Source: Tubiluchus corallicola (Eukaryota > Priapulida > Priapulimorpha > Priapulimorphida > Tubiluchidae). From it: DNA of 60,000 nt. The notes beneath the pieces are model-generated. The model saw only the letters and a program-made list of their open reading frames with translations. It was not told the DNA's origin and ran no database searches. Of the stretch, positions 1 through 10,048 are shown piece after piece. The stretch is from the NCBI GenBank assembly GCA_030141605.1, contig JAQGDQ010000056.1:498001-558000 (forward strand). Reading direction: 5' to 3'. Each line of letters opens with the position of its first letter. Within the stretch, counting starts at the first letter, position 1. The translations under genes were made by a program, and so were the position numbers.

Positions 1-487
1 AATTATATACAGCTAAGAAAACTTGCCAAAAACTCAATGTTTATATTTAGCTGCACATATTTATCCAATTTTGGAAAAACTGAGGAAGAATCAAGTAAAT
101 GGGTACCATTTCCTATCAAAATTCCTGGGGAAGGCACTACATCCCCACGTGACGTACTCAGGATCTGCATCTATGTCCAATAGTACATTAGGATACGACT
201 TTTTAGTGTAAAAACTATTGTTAGTCAAGAGAACCCACCTCTGCACTATGACAACTGTTTTGAAAAAAAAATCGCAGTTCAATCCCTTCGGAATTCGTAG
301 GCAAATGCAATGATTTAAAGTCAATATTTCTGCATTTCACAGATGAACAAGATCAATTAAACCTCTCCTTGTTGACAAATCAATCCCAATTCTTATCTAA
401 CAAACCGTAACAGTTGACTATATATAATACACATAGGCTGACTTCTTGTTTAGGTGAATAATGTTTGAAGACTACGTCTAAGTAAAA
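1..487. other. 5' flank of the first WAP-lustrin gene
   Basis: No exon with a protein-like translation is seen here. The short open frames at 23-211 and 91-324 lie on both strands of the same AT-rich DNA and lack domain features. The only functional signal I can support is a TATA-like element near 419. Confidence 0.5.
419..425 (+). promoter_or_regulatory. candidate TATA box of the first WAP-lustrin gene
   Basis: A TATATAA string lies 63 bases upstream of the ATG at 488, which leaves room for a transcription start around 450 and a short leader. In an AT-rich window such strings arise by chance, so this rests on position only. Confidence 0.35.
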
Positions 488-3400
488 ATGAAACTGATAA
501 CTGCAACGATATTCATCATTGCCAGCCACAGCTGGACTGCAGAGGGTCAAAGTATGTACTGTTTAACTTTTCTTAGTCTGGTTTCAAAGTAAAATGCGAC
601 TGCAGAAATTATAAATTAATTTATAAACAATGAGCAGACAATTAATGGATCCTTTTTTGTATCTAAAAAAACATTACTAAAAAACAAAGGTATACTATGT
701 ACCAGGTGGTAAAATGATTCTAAAAAATTGCTATAAATCAGTGAGAATGTACATAACAAACTACATTACAAAAACATTGTAAAAATACAATAAAGACGTG
801 AATATTTTATTACATGACACAAACAAAACACGGATGCCTCTGTGATAATTTTGCTGAAATTGTTGTTAGAATGTTACTGCATGTATAAGTCGTACTTCAG
901 ATATCTAACATTTAATACTACAGGCCACAGTGGTACCTGTCCGGATCTTAGTAGCGTATTCTATTGTCCTGCAACAGAAGGATGCATCCGTGACCAAGAC
1001 TGTGAACAGGATGAGAAATGTTGCGATGCCCCAGGTGCATGTCGTGACATTCTGAAAATCTGTTCTAAAGCTGACACATCTGGAGCAACTGCAGGTACGT
1101 AAAGAGGCTGCATGCAATTGCCTATTATTTCAATAATGCAGTGTACATCAGTTTTGCTGGACAAATTTGCAGAAATTCATAGTCAAATCACGCTATATTT
1201 TATCAAATGTTGAAACATTTTTTTCAGGGTCCTTGAATGGAAGATGCAGTAAGGGATTTCCACTGCGCCGTAATGGAGGATTAGTTTATTGTGGACGGTA
1301 CAATCAATGTCCCTCTGGTTACTTCTGTGATATAAAAGGACCAGCTGACGGGCGGGCTTTCTGCTGTTCAAAAAGTGCCCAAGATCAAACATGCACTAAT
1401 AATCCAATTCTGAGCTGGCTTTTGGTGTTAATAAGTAGTATGTAGTTTTACCTACTGCATGACATTTCAAAATAGAGTTGGCGAGAATTTCATTTTAGTT
1501 TAGACATGGAAACAATGAGATAGAAATCCGCATTTGCATTTGCAGGTCAAAATGCACCTATTCAAGAAACATGTGACAGCGGAATACCACTTAGGCAGAA
1601 TGGAAACTTAATTCGTTGTGGAGGCCCTAATAATTTGTGTCCCCCTGGATACAACTGCCATCAATCAGGATCTGCAGATGGACAAGGCCTTTGCTGTTCA
1701 GGTTTTCAGTCAACATGTAAGTAATGTGAAATATTAATACTGAGCAAGTTAACTTAAATAAAACAAGTCTTTGAAACTCTAACAATGTTATCTCATGTAT
1801 AATTTAATATAGCTCCTCAACAGCCTGGACAAGGTCAGTGTACAAGTGGCACACCATTGAGACGAAATGGTGCATTAGTTTACTGTAGCCCGCTCAACAG
1901 ATGTCCTAGTGGTTATTACTGTGGCACATCACAACCTGGTGACAGAAGAGCAATCTGCTGTTCAGGGACAGGTAAGAAAAAACATCTTCTGTAATCTAGT
2001 GAGAAACAGATAGCAAATACAGTGTCATTTCAACAAGCAACCACCATCTATAGATTTTTGCTATAGCTTTCTTTGATAACTGACCATAATAAATTATGAA
2101 TGTTAGTAACAAAATATCAAAAAGATCTAATGAATAATACACAGACATACGCACTACAGTGGCTAGTCTTTAGAAATCAGATGCTTAGGCAGACAGTCTG
2201 CATGTGTTTTGGGCGTGTGTACAGAACTTATAGATCCTATGAGCAAATACACCCATATGGTATTAAAACGCCTTATTTTCATAGGTCGTACGCAACAAGG
2301 GCAGTGTACTAGGGGCAGTCCACTCATTGACCAAAGTGGTCAGTATGTCTACTGTGGTGGTATTCGCAGCACTAACAGATGTCCAAGTGGGTACTACTGT
2401 GACCAAACAGGCCCGATTGATGGACGGCCAAAGTGTTGCTCAGATGATAATAACAATCTGTGTAAGCTTTCAAATTGGAGATAAAATTCCCAAATTTCAT
2501 CGCTTATAAGATGATATAACTTATAAATGTGTAGTTACAATTCAATACAACCACATTTTTAAATTTTTTATCTTTTTAAACTCAGCAGTAAGACAGCAGA
2601 TGGCAACATGCAATTCTGGCATTGCACTAAGAAGAGGCGGCAATCTTGTCTATTGTGGTGGGACTAACTTGTGCCCAACTGGGTATCACTGCGAAACTGG
2701 ACATTCTGATGATGGTCAATCATATTGCTGCTCAGGACCTGCGTCTTCACAACCATTTGGTAATTATATTATTATTTCTGACATTTTTAAGGGTAACAGT
2801 TTCATTCATTTCCATCTGTAAAACTTTTACAGTCTGCAGGCTGCAACGGTAGAGTATCAACAAATGCCAAACTCCGAGAATTTGAAAAACAGAGAAAAGA
2901 AACATTACCCTTTTAAACAAATAAGATCCACTTTTATTGGATAATAGGTATGGTGTTTTTAAAGAAAAACGTTATTAAAGAAAAATGGAGAAAATTGCAA
3001 GTTACAATTGTAGAAAAAATGCCAATTAACTGCGAATCTAAACTGCAATCCCAAACAGAATTCATCATAACATATATTACAACAAGTCATAAAGTCATAA
3101 CAAGTTCTTCTGGAACATTTAAAAATGGCCCAGCATTTACTTAATGTGCTGGGTTTGGGAATTCTGCATAGAGTATAATAATAATTTCCATCACTGTTAA
3201 CGAACAATCTTTTTCATTACATCTGAAGTAATGATTATGTATTTCTCTAGATTCACAAGAACTAGATCGACAGTGCTCATCAGGACTACCACTAAGAAGA
3301 AACAGAAATCTGGTTTATTGTGGCGGAACATTGAATACATGTCCTACCGGATACTACTGTGATATTGGACCTGCAGATGGCAGATCATTTTGTTGCTCAG

Positions 3401-4055
3401 GATCTGGTGGTGCAAATACCCTGATCAGTACGTACTGAAAGTATTGGCACAAGTAATAGAAATAGATTCTGAAACAATTAAGTGAAAGACTCGGTAGTTT
3501 GTTATGTGAATGTTCTCAAACTTTCTCTGCATTTTTGTCTGTCTTTAGAAGAAAATTATTTCTGCTACCTCTATAAAAATTTCATCAGTTTAGCTTCAGT
3601 GCAAGTCTGCCATTATTACAATTAATGCGCAAAGAAATGTGCCCTTTTAAAGAATGATAATGTGCGATGTTTTGCCATTCATTTTAAATGTTCCACGTTG
3701 CTTAAAAAATGTAGGCAAGTAACGCATAGCATGTTAAACGTGTTATTTTAGAATTTACCATCTCATATCACTGCAATCAGTAGTATTTAAGTGAAAAACA
3801 GTCGAAGTAAACAAGTACAAATATGAGATCATTAACCACAATTTTGTTGCAGGAAACAGTCAATTGAATGCACCCTGTAACTCTGGCACTGCACTGCAGA
3901 GAGGCAATAACTTAGTGTACTGTGGAGGGACAAACCAATGTCCTATAGGAAGTCACTGTGAAACAGGACGTTTTGATGATGGACGATCATATTGCTGTAC
4001 CGGAAGCTCACAGTCAAATCAAATAGGAGCTATGACATACAGACAGTTCTTTTAA
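488..4055 (+). CDS. secreted WAP plus seven lustrin-type cysteine repeats
   Basis: Nine exons are read: 488-551, 924-1094, 1228-1434, 1546-1716, 1813-1971, 2285-2461, 2586-2759, 3251-3427 and 3853-4055. Together they give about 500 residues. Exon 1 encodes a hydrophobic signal peptide from an ATG preceded by AAAA. Exon 2 encodes a WAP-like four-disulfide domain with eight cysteines and the diagnostic adjacent pair in EKCCDAPGAC. Exons 3-9 each encode one six-cysteine repeat, seen as C-x-G-x-PL, VYCGG, CPxGYxC and a closing CC. This is the pattern of the Pfam lustrin cysteine-rich family. All internal introns are phase 1, so each exon is a removable module. WAP domains often inhibit serine proteases and lustrin repeats occur in matrix and shell proteins; the actual role here is inferred. 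The least certain limit is the end of exon 3 (GTAGTA donor at 1435). A homologous gene follows at 5000. Confidence 0.85.
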
Positions 4056-4999
4056 AATCAAAAATTCAGAATACACTTAGTTTTAGTGATCAGGTGTTAT
4101 TTCATTACAATACACAATAACAGTTTGTAAGTCATTGGCAATTGAAATACAATAAACTGATTGTCTGAAAACATCATAATAGAAGGAATTAATATCACTG
4201 TAATTAAATACTAAAATATTTAATGGACCAACAGAACGTGAATTATGTGAGCGGGCTTTAACAGCCCCACCCCCCACCCCATGCAGGCAGATTTCAGTTA
4301 AATTTATTCATTTAATTTATGTTGGAATTTTGAAAAACATAAACAAGAAGAGAGTATCTCCCAAATTCAGCTAAGTCAACATTTTGATACAAGGGTACAA
4401 GGCTAATTATAATCAAGCATCCCACATATGAAGAAAAACAAAGGTAGCTGCTTAATGAAATTCGTGACCGTTCTCTTACAGAAATGATAAACCAGTGCCA
4501 TCATTTATTTATATAAAGTGCCTGGAAGAATAATAAAATAGCAAGATTTTCATTACACTTGAGATAACACTAAGCCAGGTTTGACGGGAAGTTAAAAAGG
4601 TAAGACTTTCATCCAGTCAACTGTAACTGTGTTAACATGTGAAATTCTAAAGGCAAATAGACAACTTGGCAAATAGTCAAGTGGGAAATGTTCAAACAAA
4701 CAAAACAAAAGAACACCAGAGAATTTATTGTTGTCAAAAATGTATTTAAATATAAACAGGATTTCTGGGAAAAGTTACTGAAATAATTTCAATTTAAGAA
4801 GAAATGGTCCACTAGTCTAACAAAACAAGAACACATACTTAAAAGCAGCACAAATGGCAAGTCTCACAAAACTGGCTCATCCCCAAACAAACCAAAAGGC
4901 TGCATTAGAAACCTATCATTTTTGTGAGTACTATTAAAAGATCTTTGATGGTATACTGAAATCTCATCTTCTCATACTTGTGTATTGATCTTTAGCAAC
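4056..4999. other. intergenic spacer between two WAP-lustrin genes
   Basis: It holds the 3' flank and poly(A) signal of the upstream gene and, at 4271-4333, one copy of a 63-base direct repeat whose second copy lies in intron 1 of the next gene. No further exon is recognised. Confidence 0.5.
4151..4156 (+). terminator. AATAAA poly(A) signal of the first WAP-lustrin gene
   Basis: This is a canonical AATAAA 96 bases after the TAA stop at 4053-4055. It supports ending the gene here rather than fusing it with the next one. Confidence 0.6.
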
Positions 5000-5150
5000 A
5001 TGGCTTTTTTCGTGTATTGTTTGTTACTGAGTGGATGTCTTATTTTCGGAGAAGGTAAGCATTTTTTGAATATTATGCAATGTATGACCCCCACCCCATG
5101 CAGGCAGATTTCAGTTAAATTTATTCATTTAATTTATGTTGGAATTTTGA
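4271..5150. repeat. 63-bp identical direct repeat pair (4271-4333, 5088-5150)
   Basis: The stretch beginning with the CCCCCACCCC run and ending in TTGGAATTTTGA occurs twice without a difference, 817 bases apart. The first copy is intergenic. The second sits in intron 1 of the downstream gene. Confidence 0.9.
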
Positions 5151-8100
5151 TCTATGTATGCAGGTACTCAATTAATTAAAAAATTCGGTGGCACGTTGTT
5201 TATCATTTAGGAAAAAGCTCTCAAATTTTCCAAGTTGATGTAACTGAACTAAGTCCCGAAAGAATTAAAGCACGTCCTCCAAACTCATTGCTATCACATA
5301 CATTTTAGTGCAATTATTTTATTGTATTTCTAAAAACAACAAGATGGCAAAATTTTAAAAAATAATTTATCTACTATTACTATCATTAGAGAAAGAAACT
5401 GACAAAACAAGATGTGATAATAGTGGTGACCAGTTGGGTACAATATCTTTGAACGTACCTTAGGGTAGCCAGCATACAGAAATTGTTGAACTGGACAATA
5501 TTTGCTAAAGATAATTTGAATGTCTGTTTAAGTAGTCAATTGACAAAATTAATGTAGGACAGGTCTGTTAAATGCAGGTGTAACATGAGAAATTGTTTTT
5601 TTCTCCTAGGTATTATGCTACCCTACTCTTCTAGTATGCTCAGAAATAATTTTATTAAAAGTACACGTAAACGAGAAATTGTTTTTTTCTCCTAGGTATT
5701 ATGCTACCCTACTCTTCTAGTATGCTCAGAAATAATTTTATTAAAAGTACATGTAAACAACTACCTTTACAAATTTACATAGACACATTATACTTCAGAG
5801 ACAATAACTAACAGCAAAATTACTATTACTGTAGTGATCACTGCAATAATTATAATTACCGGCTCATAATATGTTTAAGTAATTCTTACTTATTTCAGCT
5901 GCGAGGAGAGAATGTCCAAACTTGTCTGGAGTGTTCTACTGTCCAGCAACACATGGCTGCAGAAGAGATTACCACTGCCCAAGAAACCAGAAATGTTGTG
6001 ATGCACCAGGTTCCTGTTTAGCACAAGGCTTTCAAAAAATCTGTGCCGATGTAGATGGCGGCTCTTACCAAACTACAACATCCAGTAAGAGCATAGCTGC
6101 ACGTTTTTCAGTGTGCTTCAATCGAAGAAAACACTTAATTTTTGTTAATTTTTCACAAAGCTCATCAGAATAATCTTGTATGTTAAAATAGAGGAATTTT
6201 AAGCCCTGTAAACACAAATGTTGACTAGCCTTTAACTCAAGATTAGTATTAATGAAACATTAAGAAACTAAATGATTTATTATAGAACCCCAACCAGCTG
6301 AAGAATGCAGCAGAGGGAAACCATTCACAGATCCCAATGGCCAATATGTTCACTGTGGTAGTCATTCCGCATGTCCATTCGGTTATCATTGTGACACATC
6401 AGGACCTGCTGATGCAGCTTCAATTTGCTGCACAGGCTTTGCTTACACCACCAGTACCACCACGACAGCAACAACAAGTGAGACCAATTCTTATTTTATT
6501 TTCTAATATGACAAAAAAAAAATTTGATCATCATTCTGAAATAATTTTTGGAAATAAAAAAACAGAATCCTTTAGTTGTATATTCTATTATAACATTAAC
6601 CAAGGTGGTGAGTACAGCGAGTACAGCCATAGTATAAGTCTGGCATACATAGATGCATATGGCATCTATAGTCAGCAGTCATAATACAAGTGTTATATTA
6701 AGATTGGTACTAAAACTAAGTGCAGATAGTATTGCTTTTATTCTACAACACAACAGTGTTAAAAAGATCCTTTAAACTAAGCTGTATTGTTCTGAGTGTA
6801 TTCAGAGTTTTAGAAAAACACTATAATCTGTTTTAGACAAAAATTGAATCTAGGTGAGATGAATCATTTTATGAGTGAATTTAAGAACAACTATAAAATG
6901 CAGTTTTTAATGCAGAGATTCAAGAAGTGTAAACTTACATACATCTTAAATCTCTACATCAAACTACAATAACTCTTATGTGCGATACCTCGAAAAAATA
7001 AAAACTTATTACAGACTATTATGCATAACCATTTTGACTTATTATATATATGTACATATAGGTGACAGCAGCAATGATAGATCATCACAAAAATACTGCA
7101 GTACTGTAATATATTATTGCAATGTTAATATATTACAGCTAAATTACAGTTTAGCAATTTCATGCTTATTTCAGCTGCAAGTAGAGAATGTCCAAATTTG
7201 TCTGGAGTGTTCTACTGTCCAGCAACATATGCTTGCACTAGAGATTACCACTGCTCAAGAGGCCAGAAATGTTGTGATGCACCGCGATCCTGTTTAGCGC
7301 AAGGCTTCCAGAAAATCTGTGCCGATGCGGATGGTGGTAGCTCCTACCAAACCACGACATCAAGTAAGAGTTAAATGTTTAAGTGTGTTTCAAACACTGA
7401 AGCTTCACTTACAATACAAAATGGATTCGTCGAACATAATTAAACTACCAACTCTAAATTTTCGTGTCATCACTTTATGTAATCAAAACAAAAATCAAGG
7501 ATTTTAAGTTCTGCAAACAAAGCTTTGAATGGATGAATTCAAAACTGGCAGTAATTACAGTAGTTCTAACTAGCTAAGAAAAGAAATGCACCAGTGATTG
7601 TATTTCAGTTCTAAAAACTTATTAAAAGTAGACACAAGCTGCAATACCAACAAGAGTTCGCTGTGTTCAAGTAGCAGACCTCACAGTGCTTTGAATAAGA
7701 AAATCAATTAATAAATCCAGAAACATATATATATATATGTAAAGTTAAGTTATAACTACTAATTAACTAATTAACCAATTTAGCAAATTCATCGCAGATT
7801 CACTAAGTTGAAAGTTATCTTGAATAAATCAACCTCATCTCAAGAAGTCATTTCATCTAATTATTTACTATAGAACCCCAGCCAGCTGAAGAATGCAGCA
7901 GAGGGAAACCTTTCACAGATCCAAACGGTCAGTATGTCCACTGTGGTAGTCATTCCGCATGCCCATTCGGTTATCATTGTGATACTTCAGGACCTGCTGA
8001 TGCAGCTTCAATTTGTTGCTCCGGTTTTGCTTACACCACCAGTACTACTACCATCTCAACAACAAGTGAGCTCAATTTTTGTTTTAATTTCTAATGTGCC

Positions 8101-9699
8101 TCATAACTTAATCATCACACTGCAGTGATTTTTTGTGCAAAAGAGCAGAGCTATTAGTATTCTAAACTTTATTAAAACTTTAAGTAAGGTGAACAGCAAA
8201 GGTACAAAATATAATGTCACACTATTCTAGAATATTGCTAAAAGAACCTAAGCCAAATTGCTCTCTAGCTGATCCTGAATGTTAAGACGTTGGGGTCTGT
8301 TTACAGTTCTAGAACAACAGTGTTATCTGTTATGCCTTAAGAAACAGATAGATACCGAGCCTGATGCTGGTGAGAGATGCCTAAAATAAAATGGAGTACC
8401 ATGTATACCGAATTAATTGACAGCAGATATAACAAGTGATTATCTCTTTTCTGCACATACATTTACCTGTCAGAAATGTCATTTCTGACTGGTAAAGTCA
8501 AAGCTTTTTTGAACTAACTTCACAGATCAGCAATCATTAGCATTTCACTGTGCTGATGCATCTATCAGTTATTTACACCAAATTAGAGGATGACTTAATG
8601 AAAGAACAAAACCTTTGATTTATAAAACTTTTGTGCTTCTCCATTATATTTATGAATGTATGTTATATAATAATTCTTATGTTTGAAACATTGAAAAAAT
8701 AAACTTAATAAGGAACTATGCATTTTGACTCATTAAAGAGCTAACAGAAATTATAAAAATGAACAGTCCAGTAAACCAATAAGGAAACTTGCAAAGGCCC
8801 TGCAAAAAAATTCGCACATAAACCCACAATGACAAACCATACTACATCCAACACCCCACACCACCCACAGCACTGCACAAACATCACTCACAACACATCA
8901 CATCACCACACCCACCACACTACACCAACATTGCACACAACACACTGCCCACACAATACCACCCCACCAAACTACACACACCACATCATCCACGCCACAC
9001 CAGACTCACCACACGAAACCCACCACATCACATGGTGATCATAATGATAATGATGATGACAACACCAACAACATCAACACCAACAGAGAGCATCATAGTG
9101 AAACCTTGCAAAACATTTTGCACAAAATTGAAACTGTATGCTGAACAAAAGCTCTTAGACTCAACCACAAATGATCAATAATGCACGAACATTCTACAAG
9201 GGATGTGAAAATACATGTGGTAAGTTGTCAAAAACAAGTTTAAGTAAATTTTGATTCCAATAAATTGCTATTTCCAATTCTTTCTCTAAATTAGAAAAGA
9301 ATCCTTTATCAAAATACTGCATATACCAAAGGCATAACTAGCACACATAAAACAGCCAGAAATGCTTAAATATTCATAGTTAAGAAGAGTTAAAGAAATT
9401 TTCCATAGAATGAAAATTGTAACATTAGCTTTAAACTATTTGCTCATTTACAACATGTAAAACTAAAACCACTAAAAACCACTTCTAAACACCTGATTAT
9501 TTCATGTACTTTTTCTGTTTTAGCCACAAGGCGACCGCAACAAGAATGGTGCTATTCTGGGCAGCCTCTCTATTCAGGTGATAGCCTAGTATACTGCGGT
9601 ACCAACAAAAGATGTCCATTTGGCTATCATTGTGAAAGTGGGCACTACGATGATGGTAGATCATACTGTTGCACGGGTCGGGGACGGGCACGATTTTAG
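5000..9699 (+). CDS. secreted protein of alternating WAP and lustrin-type domains
   Basis: Six exons are read: 5000-5054, 5899-6084, 6286-6477, 7175-7363, 7874-8065 and 9524-9699. They give about 329 residues. Exon 1 is a signal peptide (ATG at 5000, after CAAC). Exons 2 and 4 are nearly identical WAP-like domains (CPNLSGVFYCPAT, eight cysteines, QKCCDAP). Exons 3 and 5 are nearly identical six-cysteine lustrin-type domains (HCGSHSACPFGYHC) that end in a Thr-rich tail, likely an O-glycosylated spacer. Exon 6 is a more diverged lustrin-type domain followed by an Arg/Gly-rich C terminus and TAG. All introns are phase 1. The exon pair 2-3 was duplicated as 4-5 together with intron sequence. The product is presumably extracellular; inhibition of proteases is inferred from the WAP fold only. 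Confidence 0.85.
5587..5758. repeat. 86-bp tandem duplication in intron 1
   Basis: Two head-to-tail copies with period 86, starting at GAGAAATTG in both cases, differ at only one or two bases near their ends (ACACG versus ACATG). The duplication lies just upstream of the first WAP exon of the 5000-9699 gene. Confidence 0.9.
5899..8740 (+). repeat. tandem duplication of WAP-lustrin exon pair with flanking introns
   Basis: Unit 1 contains exons 5899-6084 and 6286-6477, and unit 2 contains 7175-7363 and 7874-8065. Similarity continues into introns: sequence after 6478 resembles that after 8066. The block near 6968-7043 resembles 8668-8737, so the start of a third unit is present, but no WAP exon follows there. 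Confidence 0.7.
8820..9040. repeat. CA/ACC-rich low-complexity tract
   Basis: About 220 bases consist almost only of A, C and T on the plus strand with irregular CAC, ACCAC and CACAC words. The Thr/His-rich open frame at 8829-9038 is a by-product of this composition and is not called as coding. Confidence 0.8.
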
Positions 9700-10048
9700 C
9701 TATAGTCTAGATAACTATCATTAGTGAATTAAATGCCTAGAAGAGCTTATTATTGCCAGAGCTAAGTTTTGTATAACGTCTAAAGTTTTGATGTAACCAT
9801 ACAGCTGAACGAAATTACGCAGATAATAAAACATTTAAATTGTTGTCTGTCAAATTGTTATAATTTTTCAGTTCGCTTTGGTAATTTTTTAGCTGACAAT
9901 CCTTTGCAATGTGAAACATTTTCTAAATAACGAGGAAACAATTTGGCAAATCAGTTTATAGAACACAGTATCCAAATTACATATCGGCACGGCAATAGCA
10001 ATGCCAGCTAGCAGCGGAAGTAGTAGCAGCAGCAGCAGAAGGTACACA
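9700..10048. other. convergent intergenic gap
   Basis: This short spacer lies between the plus-strand WAP-lustrin gene and the minus-strand TPR gene. It holds the poly(A) signal of the former. No AATAAA is visible on the minus strand for the latter. Confidence 0.5.
9825..9830 (+). terminator. AATAAA poly(A) signal of the second WAP-lustrin gene
   Basis: This canonical hexamer lies 126 bases past the TAG at 9697-9699 and before the convergent TPR gene. Confidence 0.6.

Noticed and set aside
4083-4277. Minus-strand 64-codon frame after the first gene
   Set aside because: It has no domain or splice support and overlaps the gene's 3' flank and the 63-bp repeat.
8829-9038. Thr/His-rich 69-codon frame
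   Set aside because: It lies entirely in a CA/ACC low-complexity tract, and other frames and positions give the same composition.
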